Shown piece by piece: positions 1-8,043 of a stretch of 23,669 nucleotides of DNA. Where the stretch lies: contig DAOUPQ010000006.1 of NCBI GenBank assembly GCA_030626085.1, positions 1 to 23,669 on the forward strand, in the 5' to 3' direction. The stretch comes from Flavobacteriia bacterium. GTDB lineage: Bacteria; Bacteroidota; Bacteroidia; Flavobacteriales; Flavobacteriaceae. Both the position numbers and the translations under genes were made by a program. The notes beneath the pieces were generated by a model. The model was not told the origin of the DNA. It was given only the letters and a program-made list of their open reading frames with translations, and ran no database searches. The first letter of the stretch is position 1, and each line of letters opens with the position of its first letter.

Positions 1-52
1 AATCAAGCCTCTGATCATTTACCCTTATTAATGAAATTTAAATTTAAAAAAC

Positions 53-307
53 ATGGAAGAATTACAAACTCAAAAATTAAAAACCCTTAGCGTACAAGAA
101 TGGGCTTTAACAATTTTTATCTCCGGCCTACCAATAGTTGGTCTTATCATGCTATTGATCTGGGCTTTTAGCGATGACACAAACATCCATAAAAAAAATT
201 GGGCAAAAGCAGGCCTTTTAATTATGGTTATATTTATTGCTTTATTTTTTGTTTTTATCTTCATTTTTGGAGGAATGGCATTAATTTCAAATATGTTTAA
301 TAACTAA
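53..307 (+). CDS. Small two-helix membrane protein, hypothetical
   Basis: An 84-residue protein with no recognised catalytic motif. Two hydrophobic helices are visible, about residues 17-39 and 51-78, joined by a short polar loop containing DDTNIHKKNWAKA. The N-terminal 12 residues are charged and probably cytoplasmic. Small proteins with this pattern (a helix ending in LIWAF, then a KKNWAKA-like loop, then a second helix) are common in Bacteroidota, and I know no assigned function for them. The ATG at 53 follows A-rich DNA, usual for leaderless-SD Bacteroidota starts. It faces the convergent gene ending at 467, and a 7-bp hairpin lies between them. It could be a small stress or membrane-integrity protein, but nothing in the sequence shows that. 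Confidence 0.7.
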   Translation: MEELQTQKLKTLSVQEWALTIFISGLPIVGLIMLLIWAFSDDTNIHKKNWAKAGLLIMVIFIALFFVFIFIFGGMALISNMFNN

Positions 308-341
308 ACTACTAAAACAGATCATCAATGATTTTATTTAT

Positions 342-358
342 TGAACTCAATGAGTTCA
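342..358 (+). terminator. Hairpin after the small membrane protein gene, possible terminator
   Basis: A perfect inverted repeat with arms TGAACTC (342-348) and GAGTTCA (352-358) and a 3-nt loop lies 35 nt after the stop at 307. No T-run follows directly; the nearest is at about 373-378. It sits between two convergent genes, which fits a terminator, but it is weak. Confidence 0.35.
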
Positions 359-466
359 TTGAATCTTTGGTAATTTTTTAATCTCGAATTTTATAACTTT
401 AAAATTTAACAAACAATGACACTCATCACTAAAAAGAATTATTCTTATCAGTTAATCAAAGATTCA

Positions 467-1351
467 TCAATTTAAACTCATTTTATATAATACTGCAGGG
501 AAACCTAATGAACTTTCAGCACTTAATGAATAAGTCCCATTATGATTTGTAGTAATCCCTTCAACTTGAATTGAACCTGATAGATTAATAAAAAATTTAT
601 TAATTTTTCCTCCAAGTGGATTGTTTAAAGGAAATTCAGTAATTATAACTATAAAAAAATTAAAATTTTTATACCCTGTAAGAACAATTGTTTTTGTGTT
701 TTTATCATAAGTGGCACCTGTTATTAAACCTTGAATATCATAAGTATCAACCCTTTTAATCATATAATTTCCTGCAAGTTTTGGTATTTGATATACACTT
801 GTTTTCTCATCTCCCCAATTCTTAGTGAATAGATATAAATAATCACCAATACTTACTAAAGCTTCGGCATCAAAATTAGTTTTATTATCAGAAGGAGTAA
901 AATCTATTTGTTCATTGTATTGAAATGTTATTTGTTTCGCTTCTAATTGATCAGATTGTAAATAATCATTCTTTTCAATTATATAAATTACCTGATCTTT
1001 TCTTTTATTTGAATTATTACCAAAATCTCCTAAATAAATAAAATGGTCATCTTGAGAGATATCTTCCATATCAATATTCTCAATATTTTTAATTTTGACA
1101 GTCCTCACTATACTTCCATTATTTTGATCAATTTCATATAATTCTGGTTTGCCACCACTGTCATTATGAGTAATTAACCTACTGTTAAAATTGATTAGTC
1201 CAGATGTTTCATTTAAAGATGAGTTTAAATCTGTAATTTCTGATATTGTTATCTTTTCATTATCTTGAGGATGATTTTCATTATTTTCTTCTTTTTGACA
1301 AGAAGTTATTAAGGAAATTAAGATAAATATAAAAGATCTTAAGATATTCAT
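467..1351 (-). CDS. Lipoprotein with SdiA-regulated / esterase-like beta-propeller domain
   Basis: A 294-residue secreted lipoprotein. The N-terminus is a signal peptide with a lipobox ending at Cys18 (LITSC), followed by an acidic linker. The rest is beta-rich with repeated segments seen in the SdiA-regulated / phytase-like propeller families of Bacteroidota: NETSG and NDSGG near residues 47-70, MEDI and YLGDFGNN near 95-113, FDAEAL and LYLFTKNW near 160-180, and VEGIT near the C-terminus. The acidic residues in such motifs may bind Ca2+, but no activity is known for these homologues. It ends with TGA. The start ATG at 1351 lies about 30 nt below a TAACTTTG box. It lies downstream of the PBP gene on the same strand (48-nt gap) and may be transcribed separately. 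Confidence 0.65.
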   Translation of the reverse strand: MNILRSFIFILISLITSCQKEENNENHPQDNEKITISEITDLNSSLNETSGLINFNSRLITHNDSGGKPELYEIDQNNGSIVRTVKIKNIENIDMEDISQDDHFIYLGDFGNNSNKRKDQVIYIIEKNDYLQSDQLEAKQITFQYNEQIDFTPSDNKTNFDAEALVSIGDYLYLFTKNWGDEKTSVYQIPKLAGNYMIKRVDTYDIQGLITGATYDKNTKTIVLTGYKNFNFFIVIITEFPLNNPLGGKINKFFINLSGSIQVEGITTNHNGTYSLSAESSLGFPAVLYKMSLN

Positions 1352-1379
1352 TTTTGAATTATTTGTATAATAAGTATAA

Positions 1380-1387
1380 CAAAGTTA
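1380..1387 (-). promoter_or_regulatory. Candidate -7 box for the lipoprotein propeller gene
   Basis: Read on the minus strand this is TAACTTTG, a full match to the Bacteroidota -7 consensus TAnnTTTG, 29-36 nt upstream of the ATG at 1351. No TTTG -33 box is found at the expected spacing, so support is partial. Confidence 0.3.
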
Positions 1388-1399
1388 ACTATTTACTTT

Positions 1400-3658
1400 T
1401 TAATCATTATCTTTTTTACCAAATATCCTTTTAAAAAATGATCCTTTATTTTTCTTTTTTGCTTTCCGTGAAGCCTTTTTTGAAGCTTTTTCAACGGTTG
1501 TCTCGCTCTTTCTAAAAATACCTTCAAAGAACTTTTCAAGATTAGAATCTTCTTTATAATCTTCACAAAATAAGGCATCTGTAAGGTCATCGGGTAAGAT
1601 TGGAAATGCTTTTGAATATTTTCTTTTTAGTTTTGAGTTTTTTTGAACTTTATGTAGCGTTTTAGCAACCAATGGTAAAGCCAGAGTACTGCCTGATCCA
1701 TTTGCACCCGAACTAAAATGAACACTTGGCAAAGAGGCTCCAACCCTGGTCACTAATAATAATTTTGGATTATAGGCTGTAAACCATGCATCAGCATAAT
1801 CTTGAGAAGTACCTGTTTTGCCTGCCAAAGGTAAAGTAACTCCGTAAATATTATGCATTGATTTTCCGGTTCCTTCTATGATTGCTTTTTGTAAAACAGC
1901 ATTCATGAATTGTGTGGTTCGTTTATTTAAAACTTCATTTTCAGGCTGAACATATTCATTTTGATATAATACTTTACCATTTGCTGTTTTAATTGAAGTT
2001 ATCAACTGTGGTGTGATACTTTTACCACCATTTGCAAAAGTAGCGTAAGCTATTGCCAATTCATAAATACTGGCACTAGCAGTTCCCAAAGCTATTGATG
2101 GTTTATTTACTAATTCCTGACTAAAACCTAAGTTCTTCCAGATGTTTTCAAGGTCTTTAAAGGGCGTTTGTAGAAATAGATTTACCGTTGGAATATTCAT
2201 TGATTTGGCTAAAGCTGCAGCAACCGAATACTTACCTCCTGTTGATTTATTGTAATTTTGAGGTGTCCAGTTATCAAAATCAGTTAATACTATTGAGTCA
2301 TTTTCTAAATACTGACAAGGCATTACGCCATTTTCAAAAGCTGTGGCGTACAAAATGGGTTTAAAAGTAGATGCTACCTGACGCTGTGCAAAGATCTGAT
2401 CGTAGGGCTGCGTACGAAAATCAATTCCTCCCACCCATATTTTAACACCTCCGGTTTTTGGATCAATCGCTAAAAACCCTGCATGTAACATTGTTAGCTC
2501 ATGTTTGATACTATCTCTTATCGATATTGAATCAGTATGGATACCATCCCAGGAAAATAATTCACGGTTTTTTTTGATGTCTGCTTCATTTGTTAATTTT
2601 AGTTTTTTAAGCTTACTATCCACCAATTGTTGCAATTCTTTTTTATAAATACCACTTTTATACTGAATCCTTAATCGCTTTTGCATTTTATTTAAATGAC
2701 TTTTATAAGCTATTAAAGCATAGTTTTGCATAGTAAGATTTAAAGATGTAGTAATTATTAAACCGCTTTTGCGAACATCATAAATTGTATCAGATCTTTT
2801 ATTAATTGCTCTTAATATTTCTTTCAATTCTTTTTTAACCTGTACCAAAAAATAGTTTGCAGGACCTTCAGATTCTAAATTGGCATAATCAAGTTTTAAA
2901 GGTATTTTTTTGATAGAATCAGCGATATGCTCACTCAAATAATTGTATTTTTCCATCTGATCCAAAACAATATTTCTTCTTCGTAGAGCGTGATCAGGAT
3001 ATAATCTCGGATTATAATAAGTATTTGCTTTTAACAATCCCACTAAAACCGCAGCTTCTTCAATCTCAAGATCTTTGGTGCTTTTATTAAAAAAACGTCT
3101 TGAGGCAGCTTCAATTCCCTTAACATTTTCTCCAAAAGGAACAGTATTTAGATATAGGGTTAAAATATCATTTTTGCTGTAAATACGCTCCAGCCGATTG
3201 GCTAATATTATTTCTTTTATTTTATTAATTGGCATACTTAACGGGCCAAATTTACTGCGTCCAAACATGTTTTTTGCCAGTTGTTGTGTAATAGTGCTTC
3301 CACCACCTGAGCTTTTTTTCTGCAATAGAATTGTTTTGAATAACACTCTTATTAAACTGCGAGAATCAACACCTTCATGTTCAAAATATCGAGCATCTTC
3401 GGTTGCAATCAAATCATTTATCAAGTGTTTAGGTAACTGATCATAAAAGATATTTGTCCGGTTTTCTGCAAAAAATTTACCAATGATCTCTCCCTCTTCT
3501 GCTAAAACCAAAGAAGCAGTTTCATTTTTAAAATTCTTTAACTCATTAACGGAGTACAGATGTCCAAAAACATCATAGTAAATTGCTGCAAAAAGCAATC
3601 CTAACAAGATAATCAGGAGCACAAATAGTTTCCATACTATTTTAAAAAGTCTTTTCAA
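1400..3658 (-). CDS. Class A penicillin-binding protein (GT51 transglycosylase + transpeptidase)
   Basis: A 752-residue bifunctional peptidoglycan synthase anchored in the inner membrane. One transmembrane helix spans about residues 7-29. The GT51 glycosyltransferase domain covers about 50-235, with the catalytic Glu87 in TEDARYFEHEG and the GGGSTITQQLAKN motif at 118-130. The penicillin-binding transpeptidase domain follows, with STFK (Ser430, Lys433), SMN (486-488) and KTGT (614-617) all present, so both activities look intact. The C-terminal 35 residues are rich in Lys, Arg and Ser. The start is unusual: no ATG precedes the transmembrane helix in frame. The first usable codon is TTG at 3658, the frame is closed by TAA at 3695-3697, and the next Met is well inside the GT domain. 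The family resembles MrcA/PBP1A, but I do not assign a symbol. Confidence 0.92.
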   Translation of the reverse strand: MKRLFKIVWKLFVLLIILLGLLFAAIYYDVFGHLYSVNELKNFKNETASLVLAEEGEIIGKFFAENRTNIFYDQLPKHLINDLIATEDARYFEHEGVDSRSLIRVLFKTILLQKKSSGGGSTITQQLAKNMFGRSKFGPLSMPINKIKEIILANRLERIYSKNDILTLYLNTVPFGENVKGIEAASRRFFNKSTKDLEIEEAAVLVGLLKANTYYNPRLYPDHALRRRNIVLDQMEKYNYLSEHIADSIKKIPLKLDYANLESEGPANYFLVQVKKELKEILRAINKRSDTIYDVRKSGLIITTSLNLTMQNYALIAYKSHLNKMQKRLRIQYKSGIYKKELQQLVDSKLKKLKLTNEADIKKNRELFSWDGIHTDSISIRDSIKHELTMLHAGFLAIDPKTGGVKIWVGGIDFRTQPYDQIFAQRQVASTFKPILYATAFENGVMPCQYLENDSIVLTDFDNWTPQNYNKSTGGKYSVAAALAKSMNIPTVNLFLQTPFKDLENIWKNLGFSQELVNKPSIALGTASASIYELAIAYATFANGGKSITPQLITSIKTANGKVLYQNEYVQPENEVLNKRTTQFMNAVLQKAIIEGTGKSMHNIYGVTLPLAGKTGTSQDYADAWFTAYNPKLLLVTRVGASLPSVHFSSGANGSGSTLALPLVAKTLHKVQKNSKLKRKYSKAFPILPDDLTDALFCEDYKEDSNLEKFFEGIFRKSETTVEKASKKASRKAKKKNKGSFFKRIFGKKDND

Positions 3659-3712
3659 TATTGAGAAATAATAATAACAATTAAACCGTGAAAATTACTT
3701 GAGGAGAATATA

Positions 3713-3739
3713 AAAAGAACCCTTGAAAAGAGTTCTTTT
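3713..3739 (-). terminator. Rho-independent terminator after the CarboxypepD_reg-like gene
   Basis: Arms AAAAGAAC (3713-3720) and GTTCTTTT (3732-3739) are perfectly complementary. An inner CTT/AAG pairing beyond one mismatch gives an approximately 12-bp stem with a 3-nt loop. On the minus strand the second arm runs into TTTTTAT. It begins 24 nt past the stop at 3763, and ahead of the PBP gene. Confidence 0.65.
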
Positions 3740-3762
3740 AATTATATGCAATTATAACAAAA

Positions 3763-5058
3763 TTATTTGCTTTTTTCTAACTGACGTTGAATTTTTTTGA
3801 TAGCATTTTCAATTGATTTCTCAGGTTCAATTACATTGTAATCTCCCCAAAATTCAGGATCAGAAAAACCGGAAGCTTCATCAGCTAAAATAACATTTGT
3901 TCTTAATCTTTCTTTATTCTTCAATTTAATATTCTCTGTATTTACCTTCCAATCAGTTACAGCCATTTCAATGGTTATATAATACATAGAGTTAAATAAT
4001 TTTTTATCCCAATCAATTTTAAATGCTAATTCAACCCGACTATAGCCATAATACCATTTTCCATCTTTTTCACGAAAATCGACCTGGTAATTGGCTACAG
4101 TTGGTTCTACTTTAGCCCTATATGGCTTTTTCTTAACAAAATATTTGCTTGCACTTTCCTTGGCATCCAGATTTAAACTGATTACAGCTTTACTCAAAGC
4201 ATAAGATTGAGCGTCAATATATAATTTTCCATAAAATAAAGGATAAGGAATTCCTGTATATTGTCTGAAATTCAACACATAAGTTGGTCGGTTGTTAACA
4301 ATTAAGGTCTTATCAAATGTAAACTTATAATTGTTAAAAATATCTTCATTAAAAATAATTTTTTTGTTTTTAATGATATCAAAATTCAATGCATTATAAG
4401 GTCCACCCTGTAGTTTGATCAAAAGTGTATCGAGTCTCCTGTAATCCGAACTTTTTCTTGTCTGATTCAATTTTATATAATCATTTGATACAGATTTATA
4501 TGGTTGTTTGTATATCTCAACAACTGCTTCTGATAAAGAAGCATATTTCTTTCTCTTTTTAATTGATTCACGATAAAAAGCAGTCATTAAAACTGGATCT
4601 TCAAAATAATTATTTCGCATATTATCAATAACTTTGTTTATTAAAAACTTTGGATCTTTAGCTGTTACACTAACTTCAGAAAGCTTTTCAATAGATTCTT
4701 CAAGCATAATTACATTCTTTTTAGAAGAAAATTCAGCCAACGGAATTACTTTGTTATAGTAACCCAAATATGATATTGTAACACTTTTATCCATTGCACT
4801 TTTAGGAACTTTCAATAAAAACTCACCATCAGAATTTGATATTGTAGAGATATTAGTTTCACTAACTGAAATATTTGCAAACTCTAATGTTTTTTTTGTT
4901 TTACTATTTTTTACAATTCCACTAAATTGTATGTATTCAGAAGTATCAATTTGCTGGGCTGTAGTTGTTTGAACTATGTTAAAATATCCTATTACAATAA
5001 ACCAAAATATTGCAACAGAAATATATTTTTTACTGTTTTTGTTAAATTTAGTTTTCAT
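3763..5058 (-). CDS. CarboxypepD_reg-like domain protein, exported
   Basis: An exported protein of 431 residues from the chosen start. A basic N-terminus plus hydrophobic segment (about residues 10-34) ends in TTTAQQ, a plausible signal peptidase site. A CarboxypepD_reg-like (CarbopepD_reg_2) beta-sandwich follows at about residues 43-125: it opens with FSGIVKNSKTKKTLEFANISV and ends near VIMLEES. The remaining 300 residues resemble the C-terminal part of Bacteroidota proteins of DUF5686-like type, with many beta-strands (for example RPTYVLNFRQY and GKLYIDAQSYALSKAVISL). Such proteins are probably in the periplasm or outer membrane; the function is not known. The open frame extends to a GTG at 5106, but the ATG at 5058 gives a normal signal peptide directly and is preferred. 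A terminator follows the stop. Confidence 0.75.
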   Translation of the reverse strand: MKTKFNKNSKKYISVAIFWFIVIGYFNIVQTTTAQQIDTSEYIQFSGIVKNSKTKKTLEFANISVSETNISTISNSDGEFLLKVPKSAMDKSVTISYLGYYNKVIPLAEFSSKKNVIMLEESIEKLSEVSVTAKDPKFLINKVIDNMRNNYFEDPVLMTAFYRESIKKRKKYASLSEAVVEIYKQPYKSVSNDYIKLNQTRKSSDYRRLDTLLIKLQGGPYNALNFDIIKNKKIIFNEDIFNNYKFTFDKTLIVNNRPTYVLNFRQYTGIPYPLFYGKLYIDAQSYALSKAVISLNLDAKESASKYFVKKKPYRAKVEPTVANYQVDFREKDGKWYYGYSRVELAFKIDWDKKLFNSMYYITIEMAVTDWKVNTENIKLKNKERLRTNVILADEASGFSDPEFWGDYNVIEPEKSIENAIKKIQRQLEKSK

Positions 5059-5201
5059 GTTTTTATAGAAGTTATTGAGCGATTTATTTGATTTTTTTAC
5101 AACCACAAGGTAATAATTAAATAAAAAATAAAAAAGATATTTAACATTCCATTTTTATTAAAAAATGATTTCTAACAAGTTTTAAGAATTCAAAAAAAAG
5201 T

Positions 5202-6077
5202 TTAATCAATTTTATAAATAATTGGATTAAAAGCTTTTGAAGCGATTATAACCTTATCTCCAATATTTAACTTTTTAGATTCGTCTGCATCAGCTACAAC
5301 TTTAATAATTTCTTTACCTATCAAAACCGTAATGATAAATATGAAATCTTGATTCACCATTGCTAGAATCTCACCGTGAAGTTGAAATTTTCCGCTTACT
5401 TTGTTATGCATTAAAACCTTAGTTGGCAAGCCCTGTTTGATGATTTTTCCTTGATCCAACTCGATCAGATAATCAGACATTTTGATAATTTCAGAAATAT
5501 CATGACTGATCAATATTGTAGTAAGATCAAACTCTCTATGTACCTGTAAAATATACTGTTGCAATTTATTGCGAATTTCAAAGTCTAATGCAGATAATGG
5601 TTCATCTAACATTAATATTTCCGGTTTTTGCACCAGTGCTCTTGCTAAAGCCACCCGCTGTTTTTGCCCCCCCGAAAGTGTGTCAGGTTTACGAAATTGC
5701 TAGTCACCTAGTTTGACTATTTCAATAAGTTCTTTAACAAAACTGTCATCATTATTTTTTCCAAGAGCAAATTTTAAATTTTCCAAAACTGTCATATTGG
5801 GAAACAAAGCATATTCCTGAAATACAAAACCAATTTTCCTTTTTTGAGGTGGGACATTTATTTTTTTTTCAGTATCCAACCAAAGGGTTTTATTTACTGT
5901 AATCTTTCCCTGATCTGGATTCAGTAAACCTGCTAAAATTCTGAAAATTGTTGTTTTTCCCGCTCCTGATTTTCCGTATAAGGTTACTAACTTACCCTTT
6001 TGAATCTCAAATGCAACATCCAATAGCATGTCCCCAGTCGCAGATTTTAACTTTTTTTGTAAGACTACTGAAATCAT
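5202..6077 (-). pseudogene. modC: modC, molybdate ABC transporter ATPase, interrupted by an in-frame TAG
   Basis: The cytoplasmic ATPase that drives ModB, split by a TAG at 5700-5702. The upstream part contains Walker A (GKSGAGKTT) and the Q-loop (FVFQEYALFP) and ends IVKLGD. In the same frame the sequence continues QFRKPDTLSGGQKQR, then Walker B (LMLDEPLSALD), the H-loop (ISHD) and a C-terminal TOBE/Mop-like domain. No bases are gained or lost. Homologues commonly have a hydrophobic residue where the TAG stands, so a single TTG-to-TAG change is the simplest explanation. The first fragment lacks the ABC signature and the second lacks Walker A, so neither can hydrolyse ATP normally. The start is the ATG at 6077, overlapping the modB TGA as ATGA; the frame extends to a TTG at 6083. 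A low-level readthrough or a sequencing error remains possible. Confidence 0.85.
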
Positions 6078-6745
6078 TGCCAAAATCTTTTTAAATACCC
6101 CCCATTAACCAAATAAACAAATAATAAGATCATAAAAGTAATCCCAAATAAAATGAGAGAGTACATATTGGCTACATCATAATTTAAAGTTTCCACCTCA
6201 TCATAAATGGCAATAGAAGCTACTTTTGTTTTTCCTGAAATATTTCCTCCAATCATTAAAACCACACCAAATTCACCAATGGTATGCGCAAACGCCAAAA
6301 TAATTCCCGTTAATAATGACGGACGAATATTGGGTAATAAAACCTTAAAAAGTGTTGTGAATTTAGATTTTCCCATTACATAAGCAGCATCTTTAAGAGA
6401 TGTGGACAAGTTATTGAAACCTGATTGAATAGGGTGTACCATAAAAGGTAAGCTGTAAATTATTGATGCCAATACCAACCCTTCAAATGAGAAAACAAAA
6501 CGCAAACCAAACCACTCGTCTAACCAATTACCAAAAGCATTTGACGGACTAAAAGCAATTAACATATAAAAACCTAAGACCGTGGGCGGTAAAACCAGAG
6601 GCATACTTACCAATGTTTCTATAATAGGTTTTACCCTTAATTTGGTATATGCCAGCCAATAAGCTAAAGGAATTGATATTACCAGCAACAATAATGTCGT
6701 GATAAGTGCTAATTTAAATGTTAAGATTAAAGGAGACCAATCCAT
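6074..6745 (-). CDS. modB: Molybdate ABC transporter permease ModB
   Basis: A 223-residue inner-membrane permease that forms the molybdate (or tungstate) channel with ModC. About five to six hydrophobic helices are visible. Diagnostic features include SMPLVLPPTVLGFYML (about residues 47-62) and the EAA-type ATPase-docking loop AAYVMGKSKFTTLFKVLLPN (about 120-140), followed by the family signature HTIGEFGVVLMIGGN. Length matches ModB of about 220-230 residues. Its ATG shares one base with the TAA of the upstream di-Mop gene, and its TGA overlaps the modC ATG, so all four genes are translationally tight. It appears intact although its ATPase gene is interrupted. The homologous CysT/CysW sulfate permeases are less likely because of the Mop neighbour. 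Confidence 0.93.
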   Translation of the reverse strand: MDWSPLILTFKLALITTLLLLVISIPLAYWLAYTKLRVKPIIETLVSMPLVLPPTVLGFYMLIAFSPSNAFGNWLDEWFGLRFVFSFEGLVLASIIYSLPFMVHPIQSGFNNLSTSLKDAAYVMGKSKFTTLFKVLLPNIRPSLLTGIILAFAHTIGEFGVVLMIGGNISGKTKVASIAIYDEVETLNYDVANMYSLILFGITFMILLFVYLVNGGYLKRFWQ

Positions 6746-7143
6746 TATTCCGAAAGCATTAATTCATTGGTTTTTATCATTGCAGTAACCATTTTTCCTA
6801 CCTGCAAATCTAATTGATTCACAGCATTTGTTGTGATGATCGAGGTAATATTTCCAACCGGCGTTTTTATGATCAGTTTACTCAGTAATTTATCGGATTC
6901 AATAAAAATTATTTCGCCATAAAATTTATTTTGTAAACTGATCGAGAAATCAATCGCATTAGCAATGATTACTTCATTTTCTTTAAAAATAACCTTAACG
7001 GAATTGTTTGGTTTTAAATACGACGATGTTTGAGGTGTATCAATTACAATTGTTGTAAGCTTAATATCTCCGGCTTTTAATTTTACCAAAGACAATTCTC
7101 CATTCACATTAACCGACACAATTTTACCTTTAATTATATTCAT
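6745..7143 (-). CDS. Di-Mop (tandem TOBE) molybdate-binding protein, ModG-like
   Basis: A 132-residue cytoplasmic protein made of two Mop/TOBE repeats, about residues 1-66 and 69-132. The second is closer to the consensus (NKFYGEIIFIE near the start, then ITSIITTNAVNQLDLQVGKMVTAMIKTNELML). The first is more diverged (IKGKIVSVNVNGELSLVKLK). Tandem Mop proteins such as ModG of Azotobacter bind molybdate in oligomers, and this one is of similar length. There is no HTH, so it is not a ModE-type regulator. Its ATG follows the modA TAA directly, with no spacer, and its stop overlaps the modB start. The gene's place inside the transporter operon supports molybdate storage or buffering. Confidence 0.82.
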   Translation of the reverse strand: MNIIKGKIVSVNVNGELSLVKLKAGDIKLTTIVIDTPQTSSYLKPNNSVKVIFKENEVIIANAIDFSISLQNKFYGEIIFIESDKLLSKLIIKTPVGNITSIITTNAVNQLDLQVGKMVTAMIKTNELMLSE

Positions 7144-7908
7144 TTAATCTTTTACTGAATAACCAAAATTATTTAATATTTCTTTACCTTTTGAAGAAAG
7201 TAGAAAATCATTAAACTCTTTTGCTTTTTGTTCTTGCTCTTGTCTATTGATTAGGATCACTATTCCTTGCGCAATTGGCGAATATAGATTCGGGTCAATC
7301 TCTATCCAATTATCATTCTCTTTAATTTTGGGTGACAATACAACTGATTTTGCTGTAAAACCAATCTCTGCAACTCCCGAAGCAATAAACTGATTGGTTT
7401 GCAACACACTCTCTCCAAAAACCAATTTTTTTTCAATTTTTCGATAAATACCTCTATTGATCAAAACTTCCTTTGCAGAAAAACCATAAGGTGCCGTTTT
7501 GGGATTTGCCATAGCAATATGTTTTATGTGCTTATCTTCTAAGACCTCAAATGAAAGTTTAATATCCTTCCTCATTGACCACATAACCAATTTTCCAAAA
7601 GCATAAATATCAGGTTGCTTTAAGGTAAAACCCGATTTATACAATTTGTTTGGATATTTCATATTTGCAGAAACAAAAATATCATAGGGCGCTCCTTCTT
7701 TGATTTGTGCAGTTAATTTTCCTGAAGAACTGATAACCATTTCACAGGCAATTCCAGTTTCTTTCTCAAAGGATTGTACAATCTCTTTTATAGCAAACTG
7801 CATATTGGCCGCAGTTGCAATGGTTAATTTTGATTGTTCATCTTTTGCGCAAGAAAAAAAGAAAAAAATTAAAGAAAAAAAAATGAAGAATTTTTTAAAA
7901 TAATTCAT
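7144..7908 (-). CDS. modA: Molybdate ABC transporter substrate-binding lipoprotein ModA
   Basis: A 254-residue lipoprotein that captures molybdate or tungstate and delivers it to ModB. The signal peptide is very Phe-rich and ends in a lipobox with Cys20 (FFFSC). Family motifs follow: LTIATAANMQFAI (about 28-40), SSSGKLTAQIKEGAPYDIFVSAN (about 60-83), NPKTAPYG, and ASGVAEIGFTAKSVV. The first Ser/Thr-rich segment and SSGK supply oxyanion contacts in known ModA proteins. It is the first gene of the mod operon. A TATCTTTG box lies about 28 nt before the ATG. Membership in the ModA family is firm; the choice between molybdate and tungstate is not visible. Confidence 0.93.
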   Translation of the reverse strand: MNYFKKFFIFFSLIFFFFSCAKDEQSKLTIATAANMQFAIKEIVQSFEKETGIACEMVISSSGKLTAQIKEGAPYDIFVSANMKYPNKLYKSGFTLKQPDIYAFGKLVMWSMRKDIKLSFEVLEDKHIKHIAMANPKTAPYGFSAKEVLINRGIYRKIEKKLVFGESVLQTNQFIASGVAEIGFTAKSVVLSPKIKENDNWIEIDPNLYSPIAQGIVILINRQEQEQKAKEFNDFLLSSKGKEILNNFGYSVKD

Positions 7909-7935
7909 AAAATACTTTACTGATTTTTATAAACA

Positions 7936-7943
7936 CAAAGATA
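7936..7943 (-). promoter_or_regulatory. Candidate -7 box of the mod operon
   Basis: The minus strand reads TATCTTTG, a full match to TAnnTTTG, ending 28 nt upstream of the modA ATG. The -33 position shows no TTTG, only A/T-rich DNA. This is a common arrangement in the group, but on its own it is only moderate evidence. Confidence 0.45.
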
Positions 7944-8001
7944 TATTAGTTTTTATTTAAATGACGTAGCTTAAAAAAATAATTAACCCAAAATAATTCA
8001 G

Positions 8002-8032
8002 ACTTACAAAGTTTTAAAAAACCTTGCAGGGT
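8002..8032 (-). repeat. Degenerate direct-repeat element between aqpZ remnant and modA
   Basis: Two related units, around CTTACAAAGT and CTTGCAGGGT (7 of 10 identical), are separated by a run of T and A (TTTTAAAAAA). On the minus strand CCCTGCAAGG is followed by TTTTTT. The layout resembles small A/T-spaced intergenic repeats common in Flavobacteriia, or the worn terminator of aqpZ. I cannot tell which without other copies. Confidence 0.3.
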
Positions 8033-8043
8033 GAAAATAGATA

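Noticed and set aside
5150..5167. CATTTTT / AAAAATG dyad as a terminator
   Set aside because: Almost only A/T pairs, a 4-nt loop and no T-run; such dyads arise easily in this composition. It lies upstream of modC's end on the wrong side for modC termination.
5202..5654. A separate 150-residue ABC gene starting at GTG 5654
   Set aside because: It is the C-terminal half of modC in the same frame, lacks Walker A, and the ABC signature begins upstream of that GTG. Annotated as one interrupted gene.
5700..5702. TAG in modC read as an amino acid (genetic recoding)
   Set aside because: TAG is the natural stop of the CvfB-like gene (13247-13249) and of the gene at 23225-23227, so TAG still terminates here. 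No hairpin of a selenocysteine or pyrrolysine kind was recognised next to it.
7700..7903. 67-residue plus-strand frame inside modA
   Set aside because: Antisense shadow of the poly-Lys/Phe-coding 5' end of modA; composition is driven by the A-rich signal-peptide codons.
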